DNA of 64,000 bases, taken from contig JACKDL010000012.1 in the NCBI GenBank assembly GCA_020633555.1, forward strand, positions 121,136-185,135, in the 5' to 3' direction. The translations under genes and the position numbers were made by a program. Below the pieces are notes generated by a model that worked only from the letters and a program-made list of their open reading frames with translations, searched no databases and was not told the origin of the DNA. Positions 12,321-21,613 of this stretch are shown piece by piece; the stretch's first letter is position 1; each line of letters begins with the position of its first letter. The stretch is from Myxococcales bacterium (GTDB taxonomy: Bacteria; Myxococcota_A; Bradymonadia; UBA7976; UBA1532).

Positions 12321-13543
12321 GCCACCTCCACATCGAGTTGGCCGGTGACCGCAGCGGCAATCACGGCTTCGCGGCGCTCGCGAATGAAGGGCAGCGATGC
12401 GGCCACCGCAGATTCGAGGGCCTCGAGTCGCTCCTTGCCATGCCGAAGGCTGTCGACGATGTCGTCTTGCTCCGTCCGGGGCGGAAGCGGAACTTGAAAC
12501 TCGCCGATAATCTCACAGTTGAGTGCAGCTTGGTTTCCACCGCGACCGTAGTTCCGAAGCGGATCGTAGGCGTGCTGGAACACGAGATGGAGGAAGTCCC
12601 CAGACACTCGGCTATCTCGCGGCGTCACCGCTGCAACGTTCTGGTTGATGCAAGCACTGATGAGCAACCGAGCGCTCATACCTCGAGTTCTGCCCTGTCC
12701 AACCATCCCAACAAGGACCGAGCCTGCCGGCACGATGCGAAGGTTCGAAGCACCCATTCCTTCCTCTGAGATGTATTCTTCGGCCTGTGTGACATCGTAG
12801 TCGTTCACCTGCCCGCTCGATACCCAGGGGATGCCATTGATGTCCCAGTATTCAGGCCGGTTGCGGCTTGGCGTCGACCCATTCTGAACCGACGCGAGCA
12901 GTCCAACACGCGTCACCTCCCAATGCGCCGGGATATCCCCCAGCCACGGGATGCCCGAGTCCCGCATCGGCACGCTGGGGTCGAGCCCGCGGGTCACCGC
13001 CTGCGTGACGAGGGCGCGGCGCTTCTCGGCGAGGATGGCGAGCAGGTTCTCCTTGGCCGCGATCAGCGCGTCGATGCGCGCGGTCTCGGCGTCGAGGAAG
13101 TCGGCGATGGCGCGTTGCGTCTTGAGCGGTGGGACAGGAATCTCGAGGTTCGCGATAAACTCAACCGCGAGCCCTGGTTGGGCGGCCGATTGCGAGTACT
13201 GGTTGAGATTCATGGCGCGCAGGAGCTCGCCGAGCCACGTCGGACTGTGTTCTCCTAAGATGTCGGCAACCACGGCGTGCTCCGACGCCCAGAACTGACC
13301 ATCTGCGTAGTTGATGTTGCCGCAGAGTGCCCCCTGCCGGCCGATCAGAACGTGCCGACCTTCGTGGGTGAACTCCGATGTGAACCCGCGTATGCCGTTG
13401 CCACCGTACACCGGGTAGGGGCCGTCCTCCGAGATGCTATCGGAGGTGATGCCTGAGCCACTCTTCAATGAGGCGACGTACTTCAGCTTCATACGTCGCC
13501 AACCGTCTGGCAGGTCGAGAGCGACAGCCTGCATGCTGGTCAT
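12317..13543 (-). CDS. hsdS: Type I restriction-modification specificity subunit HsdS
   Basis: HsdS is the DNA-sequence recognition subunit that joins two HsdM and directs both methylation and restriction. The 408-residue product shows the usual duplicated plan. TRD1 starts DGWRRMKLKYVASLKSGSG; a central coiled coil QRAIADFLDAETARIDALI follows; then TRD2 (PAHWEVTRVGLLASVQNG...). A second coiled coil, TEQDDIVDSLRHGKERLEALE, closes the protein. Start ATG 13543 has a strong Shine-Dalgarno (GGAGGTGA, 6 bases ahead), separating it from the RhuM gene by 43 bp. Lines I counted in this gene are about 58-62% GC, lower than the ~72% of the neighbouring native genes, consistent with transfer. Confidence 0.95.
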   Translation of the reverse strand: MTSMQAVALDLPDGWRRMKLKYVASLKSGSGITSDSISEDGPYPVYGGNGIRGFTSEFTHEGRHVLIGRQGALCGNINYADGQFWASEHAVVADILGEHSPTWLGELLRAMNLNQYSQSAAQPGLAVEFIANLEIPVPPLKTQRAIADFLDAETARIDALIAAKENLLAILAEKRRALVTQAVTRGLDPSVPMRDSGIPWLGDIPAHWEVTRVGLLASVQNGSTPSRNRPEYWDINGIPWVSSGQVNDYDVTQAEEYISEEGMGASNLRIVPAGSVLVGMVGQGRTRGMSARLLISACINQNVAAVTPRDSRVSGDFLHLVFQHAYDPLRNYGRGGNQAALNCEIIGEFQVPLPPRTEQDDIVDSLRHGKERLEALESAVAASLPFIRERREAVIAAAVTGQLDVEVA

Positions 13544-13586
13544 GACGTCACCTCCGTTGCGCGGGTTCGGCTGCGAGTTGCGTCCA

Positions 13587-14609
13587 TCATTCGTCCTCCA
13601 CCTTGAGCCGCTTCACCGCCCGCACGAAGGCGTCGTCCACGGCTCTTGGCCGAGCATCCTCGATCGCGCGGTAGCGCTGGTACTCGCGCTCGGCCTTGGC
13701 CCTGGCGGCGTCGGCCGACACCTTCCCGGCGTGGTCAAGCAGCTCGCGGCCGGACATCCTGAGGAAGTCATCGAGCTTGTCGATCCAGCCCTGCATCGTC
13801 ATCGGCTTGCGATCCATCGCCTGCAGCTCAGCGAACTCGAGGTAGGCGTTGACGATGCGGCGCAGGACCTCAAGCTCGTCTTGGGTCAGGTAGTTCTTGG
13901 CGACCGAGATGTCCGCCTTGCGAATGATGCCGCCCGGCCGCGTGGTCTGCATGCCCATGAGCGGCGCGTCCGCGTCCACGCGCTCGGCGATCACCTCGGC
14001 GGCCGTGCGTCCGTGGGTCGCGAAGTGCATCTTGTTCTGCACGGTGGCGAAGAATTGCCGCGACTGGTCGGTCCGCGGATCGTAGTCGACGCTGGTCGCG
14101 TAGATGTCCAGGACCTTTTGGTAGAAGCGGCGCTCGCTGGCGCGGATCGCGCGGATGCGCTCGAGCAGCTCGTCGAAGTAGTCGACCTGACCACGGCCGG
14201 GCGGGTTCATCAGCCGCTCGTCGTCCATGGTGAAGCCCTTGACGAGGTACTCGCTCAGCCGGGCCGTCGCCCACTGGCGAAACTGGGTGCCACGGTGGCT
14301 GCGGACCCGATAGCCGACGGCGAGGATGACCTCGAGCCGATAGTGGCGCACGTTTCGAGAAACCCTGCGCTTTCCCTCGGTTTGAACTTGTAAGAGTTCC
14401 TTACAGGTTGCCGCCTCGGCCAACTCTCCCTCGGCGTAGATCGCCTTGAGGTGCATCGTAATGCTCTGCGGCGTGACCTGGAAGAGCTCGGCCATGAGCT
14501 TCTGCGTGAGCCAGACCGTCTCGTCTTCGAAGCGGCAGTCGATACGCGTGCGCCCGTCTTCGGTCTGGTAGAGGAGCAGCTCCGAAGAGGTGGTGTTGTC
14601 TTCCCTCAT
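13587..14609 (-). CDS. RhuM-family protein
   Basis: The 340-residue product matches the RhuM family (first named from a Salmonella pathogenicity island). It opens with YQTEDGRTRIDCRFEDETVWLTQK and a winged-helix-like LMAELFQVTPQSITMHLKAIY, then the family core NVRHYRLEVILAVGYRVRSHRGTQFRQWA and a helical C-terminal half. Length fits the family (~330-350). Such genes commonly sit inside type I restriction operons; their role is unknown, though the DNA-binding-like N terminus suggests regulation. The ATG overlaps the hsdM stop (ATGA). The larger open frame extending upstream into hsdM has no family similarity and was not used. Confidence 0.9.
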   Translation of the reverse strand: MREDNTTSSELLLYQTEDGRTRIDCRFEDETVWLTQKLMAELFQVTPQSITMHLKAIYAEGELAEAATCKELLQVQTEGKRRVSRNVRHYRLEVILAVGYRVRSHRGTQFRQWATARLSEYLVKGFTMDDERLMNPPGRGQVDYFDELLERIRAIRASERRFYQKVLDIYATSVDYDPRTDQSRQFFATVQNKMHFATHGRTAAEVIAERVDADAPLMGMQTTRPGGIIRKADISVAKNYLTQDELEVLRRIVNAYLEFAELQAMDRKPMTMQGWIDKLDDFLRMSGRELLDHAGKVSADAARAKAEREYQRYRAIEDARPRAVDDAFVRAVKRLKVEDE

Positions 14610-16600
14610 GCGGTCACGGCCTGCAGCAGCCGGAGGATCTCGTCCTCGGCGCGCTTGAGGTCGGCGTCGATCTCGGCCAGCGGGCGCGGCGGCGTGTAGA
14701 CGTAGAAGTGGCGGTTGAAGTTGATCTCGTAGCCGACGCGGTCCTTGCTCCGGTCCATCCAGGCGTCGTCTACGTAGGGCTTCACCTCGGTCTCGAAGTA
14801 CTCGTCCACGTCGAGCTTGAGCGGGATGTTCTCGGTGTCGCGCAACGCCGAGTCCGCTTCGAAGCCCTTGCTCTGGCCAGCGCTCACGGGCTCGGCCTTG
14901 GGGTTGGTCACGGTGAACACACCCAGGAAGAGCTTGCGTTCGGCGGCTTGCCACTTCGAGCCGCGCTTGCGAAGCAGCTTCTGGATGCGCGCCCAGGCGT
15001 CGTTCCAGTCGAGCAGCGGGTCGCGGCCGAGGGCCTGGTCGATGGCCTGGATGTCGTCGAGGAGGTGGGGCGCCGCGTCCAGGAAGCGCGCCTTGTCATC
15101 GATGGTCATCTGGTAGCGCAGGCGCAGCGGGCGTTCGACGGTGACGCGGGTGTAGCCAAAGTCCTCGTTGTCGAAGATCTTGCTGCGCGGGCCTTCCTCG
15201 AAGGCGCCGTACAGGCGCACGATCTCGGCGATCTGGTCGGGCTCGCCGTCCTCGCCCTCGCCCAGCTTGCGCCGCTTGTCGCCGAGGGAGCGACGCATGG
15301 GGACCCAGCAGTCCCGTGCGTCCAGGAGTTGGACCTTGCCCTTGCGGCGCGACGCCTTTCGGTTGGTCACGATCCACACGTAGGTGCCGATGCCGGTGTT
15401 GTAGAACATCTGCTCGGGCAGGGCGACGATGGCCTCGAGCCAGTCGTTCTCGATGATCCACTTGCGGATCTCGCTCTCGCCGGAGCCCGCGCCGCCGGTG
15501 AAGAGCGGCGAGCCGGAGAGGACCACGGCCATGCGCGAGCCGTGCTTCTGCTCGTCGGGCCGCACCGGCTCGAACTTGCTGATCATGTGCTGCACGAAGA
15601 GCAGCGAGCCGTCGTTGACGCGCGGCGTGCCCGCTTGAAAACGACCAAGCTCGCCCCGCTTGTGCTCGCGCTCGATCTCCTTGCGCTGCTTCTTCCAGTC
15701 CACGCCGAAGGGCGGGTTGGCGAGCAGGTAGTCGAAGCGGTCGTAGGGCGGGTCGGCGAACTGGTCGTCGAGGAAGATGTCGCCGAAGCGGACATTGTCG
15801 CTGCCGCCGTTCTGGTCGACGTTCTTCATGAGCATGTCGGACGCGGCGGTGGCGAAGGCCCGCTTGTTGTAGTCCTGGCCGAAGACGTAGAGCCGCGCGT
15901 CCTGGTGGTGATCGCGAAGGTAGTTCTGCGCCTCGGCGAGCATGCCGCCGGTGCCGCAGGCCGGGTCGAGGAGCTTGCGGACCGTGCCGGGCGTGGCGAG
16001 CAACTCGTCATCGTGCATGAAGAGGAGGTTCACCATCAGGCGGATGACCTCGCGTGGCGTGAAGTGGTCACCGGCCGTCTCGTTGGCGAGCTCGTTGAAG
16101 CGGCGGATGAGGTTCTCGAAGATGCGGCCCATCTCGGCGTTCGGGACGCGCGATGGGTGCAGGTCGACATCGGCGAACTTCGAGATCACGAGATAGAGCA
16201 CGTTCGACTCGCGCATCTTCTCGATCTCGTTCTCAAACTCGAAGAATTCGAAGATGCGGCGCACGTTGGCCGAGAAGCCCTTGATGTAGCTGACGAGGTG
16301 CTTCTCGATGTGGTCCGGGTCGCCCTTGAGCTTCTTGAAGTCGAGCGGCGAGTGGTTGTGAAACCGCTGGCCCGCCGCGCGGTTGAGCAGGCGGTCGAGG
16401 GCGTCGTCGTTGAGCTTGCTGTCGCGGCGCTTGTCGTGCTCGGCGAGGACCTTGGATTTGGTCGGGGCGAGCACGCAGTCGAAGCGACGGAGCACCGTCA
16501 TGGGCAGCATCACGCGCTCGTACTGCGGCGGCCGGTAGGGGCCGCGAAGCAGGTCGGCGATCTGCCAGATCAGGTTCTCGAAGTAGCTGTGGTCAGGCAT
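14606..16600 (-). CDS. hsdM: Type I DNA adenine methyltransferase subunit HsdM
   Basis: HsdM transfers methyl groups to the N6 of adenine at the HsdS-defined site, protecting host DNA and forming the core of the restriction complex. The 664-residue product has the helical N-terminal domain (FENLIWQIADLLRG...), the SAM motif DPACGTGGML near residue 211 and the catalytic NPPF (ANPPFGVDW) near residue 295. Its C terminus ends in the long helices that pack on HsdS. A clear AGGAGAGG lies ~7 bases before the ATG. The first 31 bases overlap the end of the broken TOPRIM-like frame, so the left edge of the cassette replaced that gene's 3' half. First gene of the restriction block. Confidence 0.96.
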   Translation of the reverse strand: MPDHSYFENLIWQIADLLRGPYRPPQYERVMLPMTVLRRFDCVLAPTKSKVLAEHDKRRDSKLNDDALDRLLNRAAGQRFHNHSPLDFKKLKGDPDHIEKHLVSYIKGFSANVRRIFEFFEFENEIEKMRESNVLYLVISKFADVDLHPSRVPNAEMGRIFENLIRRFNELANETAGDHFTPREVIRLMVNLLFMHDDELLATPGTVRKLLDPACGTGGMLAEAQNYLRDHHQDARLYVFGQDYNKRAFATAASDMLMKNVDQNGGSDNVRFGDIFLDDQFADPPYDRFDYLLANPPFGVDWKKQRKEIEREHKRGELGRFQAGTPRVNDGSLLFVQHMISKFEPVRPDEQKHGSRMAVVLSGSPLFTGGAGSGESEIRKWIIENDWLEAIVALPEQMFYNTGIGTYVWIVTNRKASRRKGKVQLLDARDCWVPMRRSLGDKRRKLGEGEDGEPDQIAEIVRLYGAFEEGPRSKIFDNEDFGYTRVTVERPLRLRYQMTIDDKARFLDAAPHLLDDIQAIDQALGRDPLLDWNDAWARIQKLLRKRGSKWQAAERKLFLGVFTVTNPKAEPVSAGQSKGFEADSALRDTENIPLKLDVDEYFETEVKPYVDDAWMDRSKDRVGYEINFNRHFYVYTPPRPLAEIDADLKRAEDEILRLLQAVTA

Positions 16601-16983
16601 CGGAGGCCTCTCCTGCGGTCGGGCCGAAGCCCTGACGATTCTCGTTCTGCATCAAGCACCTTCCGCATTGGCGGGCTCGTCGCCGGCCCCACCCGGAGGG
16701 CGTCGCAGTCCTGGTGGGCCAGGATGCCGCGCACGTCGAAGCGCACCCGGGCGGCCTTCACCTCGCCCTCGCCCAGGCGCTGCGCCTCCTTGCGCTGCTC
16801 GGCGTCGGCGCGGCCGCGGATGAGCACCTCGACCTTGCGCAGCTTGATGGGCTTGCCGGCGTTGGGGGCCAGCGCCCGCAGCAGGTGGCGGAAGACGTCG
16901 CGATCGTTGTCGCTCTCGCCGAACACGATGACCGCCGGCGGCTTGCCCCGCGCCGGCTTGCCCTTGCCCTTGCCCTTGCTCAC
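16570..16983 (-). pseudogene. TOPRIM/DUF4276-like gene, 3'-truncated at the restriction cassette edge
   Basis: The GTG start overlaps the stop of the ATPase gene (GTGA), a normal pairing of OLD-like ATPase with a TOPRIM-type partner. The first ~85 residues look intact: a basic start KGKGKGKPARGKPPAV, the strand-plus-acid IVFGESDND and, later, ILAHQDCDA, which resembles the DxD-like second TOPRIM motif. After that, the sequence turns into a non-family run (ESSGLRPDRRRGLR...) reading into the hsdM leader, and the frame stops inside hsdM. Base composition changes at the same place (~16600-16690). I infer that the C-terminal half was lost when the restriction cassette arrived. The family name is tentative. 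Confidence 0.55.
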
Positions 16984-18164
16984 TCGGGCACCCCGCCCAG
17001 CGCGCCCGAGAACCACAGCTCGCCGGGCAGCAGGCCGCTCTCGCGGGCCATCTCGGCCACCAGCTCGGCGTCGATGGCGGGGATGCGGGCCTCGCCGGTT
17101 TTGGGGTCGCGCTCGCACACCACCAGCTCGTGGGGGGCCAGGCGGTTGACGAAGGACGGCGAGTGGGTGGCCACGATGAGCTGGGTGCGCTTGCTGGCCG
17201 TGCGCAGGCGCTCGACGATGCGATCCAGGGCGTAGGGGTGCAGCCCGTGGTCGATCTCTTCGATGCAGGTGAGCTTGGGCGGGTTGGGGTCGTGCAGCAG
17301 CGCCAGCAGGGCCAGGGCGCGCACGGTGCCGAAGGACGCCTCGGCCATGGCGGAGCGGCCGCGCAGGCCCACCTCGCTCAGGCTGATCAGGGCGCCCTCG
17401 TCGGCGCCGCCCACGGGATCCACGTGCAGCGCCTTGATGCCGGGCACGATGGCGCGCAGATCCTGCTCCAGCTTGGCGAAGCGCTCGGGGTGCTCGGCCT
17501 TCAGGTAGGCCAGGAAGGCGGCCAGGTTGGCGGCGTCGGCGTCCAGGGTGTCGGCCGTAGCGGTGGCCGAGGGCCGCCGGGCGGCGGCCACGTCCACCTC
17601 GAACACCCGGAAGGTCTTGAACAGGTCGCCCAGGCGCTTGATCTGCGCGCCGCCCTCGGTGGGGCCCAGCTTGGGCAGGGTGGACAGCAGGGCCGAATCG
17701 GGGCTCAGGCTCTGCTCTTGATCGGGCGCGGCGCCCTCGCGGCCGGCCTCGGTCCACTCCACCTTGTTGCCGGTGAGCGTGATGCGGCGCCCCGGGCCGC
17801 CCTTGCGCTTGAACTGGAAGCTCTCTTGGCGGGCCAGCGCGCGGCTGTTGCCGGCGAAGGTCAGGCGGTAGTCGTCGGGGGCGCGGCCTGAGGCGTAGGG
17901 GGTGACCTGCGCCTCGATCAAGAAGGCGATGCCCTTCTTCTCGCGGGGCCCGCGGAACTGCAGGCGGCCCATGCCACCGTGCTCGCGGACGGCGGGCTCC
18001 AGGTCCAGGCGGGCCACGTCGCCCAGGAAGCGCAGCGCGGTGAGCACGGTGGTCTTGCCCGCGCCGTTGGGGCCCACCAGCACGGTCAAGGGGCCCAGCT
18101 CGAGGTTGACGTCGCGCAGGCTGCGGAAGCCCATGATGCGCACTCGACGGAGGAACTGGCTCAC
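16980..18164 (-). CDS. AAA family ATPase (AAA_15/AAA_21, OLD-like)
   Basis: A 394-residue ABC-fold ATPase without a nuclease domain of its own. It opens FLRRVRIMGFRSLRDVNLELGPLTVLVGPNGAGKTT (Walker A ~residues 31-39), has an LSEVGLRGRSAMAEASFGT signature region, and a Walker B TCIEEIDHGLHP near residue 300 followed by IVATHSPSFVNRL. This is the plan of the ATPases that pair with TOPRIM/DUF4276 proteins in OLD- and Gabija-like defence. Its partner directly downstream is broken. The DrmD-like helicase gene ends 73 bp upstream on the same strand, so the three may have been one unit before disruption. GC content matches the native genome rather than the restriction cassette. Confidence 0.9.
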   Translation of the reverse strand: MSQFLRRVRIMGFRSLRDVNLELGPLTVLVGPNGAGKTTVLTALRFLGDVARLDLEPAVREHGGMGRLQFRGPREKKGIAFLIEAQVTPYASGRAPDDYRLTFAGNSRALARQESFQFKRKGGPGRRITLTGNKVEWTEAGREGAAPDQEQSLSPDSALLSTLPKLGPTEGGAQIKRLGDLFKTFRVFEVDVAAARRPSATATADTLDADAANLAAFLAYLKAEHPERFAKLEQDLRAIVPGIKALHVDPVGGADEGALISLSEVGLRGRSAMAEASFGTVRALALLALLHDPNPPKLTCIEEIDHGLHPYALDRIVERLRTASKRTQLIVATHSPSFVNRLAPHELVVCERDPKTGEARIPAIDAELVAEMARESGLLPGELWFSGALGGVPE

Positions 18165-18237
18165 TGGGCGGCCTCGGCGTGCAAAGGGAGCGCGAGAGTA
18201 GGCCCGCCCGGGATCGGGCGTCCAGCGTGGGGCGCGC

Positions 18238-21200
18238 TCACGGCCACAGGTACACCAGCCCCAGCTGCTCGAAGCGGCGCAGGGTCACCTGGTAGCTGCG
18301 GCGGATGGCCTCGGGCTCGGCAATGCGCTCTTTCTCCAATTGTTCCAGGCGCTTGCCCAGGGCGCGCACGTCCAGCTCGAACTGGGCGTGCTCATCCCAG
18401 CTCAGGCTCAGGTTGAGCTGTTTGCGGGCCTTCTGGGCCTCGATGATCTTCTCGTGCTGCCGCTCCAGGATGGCGTGCATGTCCTGGGCTTCGCCTTCGC
18501 CGCGGTCGGTGAGCAGCGCCACCGCCTTGGCCTCTTGCTCCCGGGCCAGCGCCTCCAGCTCGGGCAACAGGGCGCGCAGGTCGCGCTCCACCGCCCGCTG
18601 GATGCGGCGCGGCGCGTCGGCGTCGGGGTGTGCGGGGCTGCCCGCGGCCAGGGCGGCGTCCAGCACCTCCTGGGCCTTGCGCAGGCCGTCGGCCTTGTAG
18701 GGCGTGGGGGCGGCCTCGGCGCTCCACTGGCCGGCCACCAGCAGCACCTCCTCGTGCAGGCGGGTGGCGCCGTGGCCGAACAGGCTCAGCTTGCCCAGCA
18801 GCACCACCCGGCGCACCGACTCGCCGGGGGTGTGCATGAGCGTCACCCGCTCCAGATCGTGGGCGGCGAAGCCCTGGGCCCGGAAGCGAGCCAGCAGGCG
18901 CTTCACCAGCGGGTGGCCCAGGTGGAGCTGCACCGTGTCGGCGTCGAGCTGGTGGGCGGCGCGGAAGGCCACGGGGCGCACCTTGGGCACGTGCCAGTGA
19001 GGGGCGTCGGGATCGGCCGCCTCGCGCAGGGGCGCCAGGGTGCTGGCCCAGGTGGCGTCCAGGTGCGCCACGGGCAGGTGCCACGAGGGCGGGTCAGTGG
19101 GCGGCTCGACGGGCTGCAGGCCGTGGCCGCAGACAAGCTGCAGGCCCACGTCCACGGCGTGCCGGAGTTGGTCGGCGTCGTGGCCCACGGCGCGCTTCGA
19201 GCGCTCCATCTGGCGCTCCAGCACGCCCAGATCGCCCCGCAGGATCTGGCTGTCGGCCTCGTAGCGGCCCTCCAGCTCCTTCGCGGCCTGCACGGCGCGG
19301 TCGTTGGGGGTCAGGGCGGCCTTCACCGCGGCCCGGGTGAGCTGGCGCAGGCCCTCTTTGTCGAAGCGCACGGCGAGCTGCGCCGAGAGGATGCCCGAGA
19401 GCGAGCCCAGCTCGTCGGTGATCTTGCGGATGCGCTGGACCATGTAGGTCAGCACCTTGTCTTCGGGCCGCCGCGGCAGGTTGAAGTAGTGGCAGAACAC
19501 CTGCGGGGCTGGCTGGAGCTTGCGGTCGATGCGGCCGTTGCGCTGCTCGACGCGGGCGGGGTTCCAGGGCAGATCGAAGTGGAACAGGTGGTGGCAGTGG
19601 GCCTGCAGGTTCAGGCCCTCGCGGGCGGCGTCGGTGCAGAGCAGGATGCGCAGGCGGTCCTTGGCCGGGTCGCGGTTGAATGACGCCTTGATCTGTTGGC
19701 GGCGGTCGTCGCCTTGCAGGCCCGAGTAGACGTCGAAGCGCCCCTGCAGGTCGGCGGTCTTCAGCAGTGGCGGCAGGTGCTGGTTCAGCCAGCGCAGGGT
19801 AGGCTCGTACTCGGTGAACACCACCAGCCGGGTGGGCTTCCAGGCGCCCTGATCCAGCAGGTGCTCGTCGATCCAGTGGGCCAGGGCCTTCATGCGGGCG
19901 TCGGGCCACTGGGCGTTGGCCCGCGCGATGGTCAGCATCTCGTCGAGGAGCTTCAGCGCCCGCTCGCCGGGGGCCACGGTGGCGGCCTCGATCTCATCGT
20001 CCTCACGATCCAGGGCCTCGGCCAGGTCCTGCGCGTCGTGCAGGGCCAGCTCGGCCTGATCCGCGTCGTCTTCGTCGGCCTGGATCGGCGTGGGGCCCAG
20101 GCTGGCCTGCTCCAGGCGCTGGCGGATGGACTTCGCGTGCACCTCGAGGGTGCTGGCGAAGGCGGCGATGGAGCTGAGCAGGTGCTTGTGCAGGCGGATC
20201 AGCACCAGCCCGCGGGCGGCCTGCTCGGCGGGCGGCAGGTTGGCCAGGGTCTCCTTGTAGGCCGCGTCGTAGTCGGCGAGCAGCCGGCCCAGCACCAGCT
20301 CGGGGTCGTGGTCGGGCTGCTCGATGACGTGATCGACGAGGACGCGCTCGGGCAGCCCGCCCACCTCGGCGCGCAGGTGCTTCTTCAGGCGGCGCACCAT
20401 CACGGGCGCCAGCTCCTTCACGCCCGCGACGGTGGTGCCGCGGGTGAAGCGCTGGGGGTCCAGCAGCTCGAGCAGGGCGCTGAAGGAGTTGGACAGCCCG
20501 TTGTGGGGGGTGGCCGACAGGAACAGGCGGTGCTCGAAGCGCTCGGCCAGCTCGCGCACGGCCTTGGTGGTGCGCGAATCGATGCCCCAGACCCCGTCGC
20601 TGGCGGGCGCCGCGTGGTGCGCCTCGTCGAAGATGAGCAGGGAGCGCTCCACCTTGCCCGTGCGCGGGTTGGCCTCGGCCTGCAGGACCTTCAGCAGATC
20701 CTCGCGGTGGTCCTGCAGCGGAACCCCCTTGCGTTTCAAGGCCTTGCGGCCGCGCAGCAGGGTGGTGCTGACGATGAAGCGCTGGGCCGTGGACCACGGG
20801 TTCACGCCCCACCCGCGCTCCCGGCGACGCGCGTTCACGAAGTCCTTGTCGTACAGGTGGAAGTCCAGGCCGAAACGCTGGTCGAGTTCCTCCTGCCACT
20901 GCAGGGTGACGGCGGGCGGGCACACCACGAGCACCCGGTCCACGCGCTGGCGCAGCAGCAGCTCCTGCAGGATCAGGCCGGCCTCGATGGTCTTGCCCAG
21001 GCCCACGTCGTCGGCGATGAACAGGTTGACGCGGGGCAGCTCCAGCGCCTTGCGCAGCGGCTCCAGCTGGTACGGCATGAGGTCGATGCCGGCGCGAAAC
21101 GGTGCCTGCAACAGGCGCTTGTCGGTGCTGGTGACCGTGTGCCAGCGCTGGGCCGACAGGTAGGCCGCGAACTTCTGGGGCTCGTCGAGCCGGGCCGGAT

Positions 21201-21387
21201 AGCCCAAGGTGGACTGGGTGTCGGCCTCGGCGCCGGGCTCCAAGGGCCAGATGACCTGGGCCGCCTCGCCTGCGGCGTCATCGTCCAGGCAGGACAGGTG
21301 CACGACGTCGTGGCCGGCCACGTCGGTGACCAGCCAGGTGCGCTGGCGAACGTGGACGACCTGACCTCGCGCGGGCAACGGCTGCAT
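18238..21387 (-). CDS. drmD: DrmD-like SNF2-family helicase
   Basis: A 1049-residue SNF2/SF2 ATPase of the DISARM DrmD type. The N terminus GQVVHVRQRTWLVTDV and VHLSCLDDDA is typical of that family, followed by APFRAGIDLMPYQLEPLRKALELPRVNLFIADDVGLGKTIEAGL (Walker A ~125-135), IFDEAHH (~253), FLSATPHNG and the helicase motif VI region ARVEQRNGRIDR. A long helical C-terminal part follows. I chose the ATG at 21387 because it has GGGAGGA 6 bases ahead and fits homologues; the open frame extends 48 codons upstream without similarity. No drmA, drmB, drmC or DISARM methylase is in the window, so it acts alone, with the adjacent ATPase, or is a remnant of a larger locus. Confidence 0.85.
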   Translation of the reverse strand: MQPLPARGQVVHVRQRTWLVTDVAGHDVVHLSCLDDDAAGEAAQVIWPLEPGAEADTQSTLGYPARLDEPQKFAAYLSAQRWHTVTSTDKRLLQAPFRAGIDLMPYQLEPLRKALELPRVNLFIADDVGLGKTIEAGLILQELLLRQRVDRVLVVCPPAVTLQWQEELDQRFGLDFHLYDKDFVNARRRERGWGVNPWSTAQRFIVSTTLLRGRKALKRKGVPLQDHREDLLKVLQAEANPRTGKVERSLLIFDEAHHAAPASDGVWGIDSRTTKAVRELAERFEHRLFLSATPHNGLSNSFSALLELLDPQRFTRGTTVAGVKELAPVMVRRLKKHLRAEVGGLPERVLVDHVIEQPDHDPELVLGRLLADYDAAYKETLANLPPAEQAARGLVLIRLHKHLLSSIAAFASTLEVHAKSIRQRLEQASLGPTPIQADEDDADQAELALHDAQDLAEALDREDDEIEAATVAPGERALKLLDEMLTIARANAQWPDARMKALAHWIDEHLLDQGAWKPTRLVVFTEYEPTLRWLNQHLPPLLKTADLQGRFDVYSGLQGDDRRQQIKASFNRDPAKDRLRILLCTDAAREGLNLQAHCHHLFHFDLPWNPARVEQRNGRIDRKLQPAPQVFCHYFNLPRRPEDKVLTYMVQRIRKITDELGSLSGILSAQLAVRFDKEGLRQLTRAAVKAALTPNDRAVQAAKELEGRYEADSQILRGDLGVLERQMERSKRAVGHDADQLRHAVDVGLQLVCGHGLQPVEPPTDPPSWHLPVAHLDATWASTLAPLREAADPDAPHWHVPKVRPVAFRAAHQLDADTVQLHLGHPLVKRLLARFRAQGFAAHDLERVTLMHTPGESVRRVVLLGKLSLFGHGATRLHEEVLLVAGQWSAEAAPTPYKADGLRKAQEVLDAALAAGSPAHPDADAPRRIQRAVERDLRALLPELEALAREQEAKAVALLTDRGEGEAQDMHAILERQHEKIIEAQKARKQLNLSLSWDEHAQFELDVRALGKRLEQLEKERIAEPEAIRRSYQVTLRRFEQLGLVYLWP

Positions 21388-21613
21388 GGAGTCCTCCCGG
21401 TTGCTCAGGGCGGGCTCCCGTACCCGCGGCCCTGAGTGGAGGGAGTCTCGCCCCAGCCTGCCGTGGGGTGCAAGCACCGGGGCCGGCAGGGGCCCGGGCC
21501 GGCTGCGGCGCTGCCGGCTGCGGCGCTGCAACCTGGTGGGCGAGCTGGGCGGCTTGTCTGTCAGCGAAGCCTGGGAGAACCCACGCGGCGTCTGGGGCCC
21601 TGAGTGAGGCGGC

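Noticed and set aside
14609..14954. N-terminal extension of the RhuM gene
   Set aside because: It lies antiphase inside hsdM and lacks similarity; the ATGA overlap at 14609 marks the likely start.
18238..21387. Complete DISARM system
   Set aside because: Only the DrmD-like helicase is present; no drmA, drmB, drmC or DISARM methyltransferase was found.
21388..21531. N-terminal extension of the DrmD-like gene
   Set aside because: The extension is Arg/Pro-rich and low in complexity; the ATG at 21387 has a strong ribosome binding site and the family N terminus.
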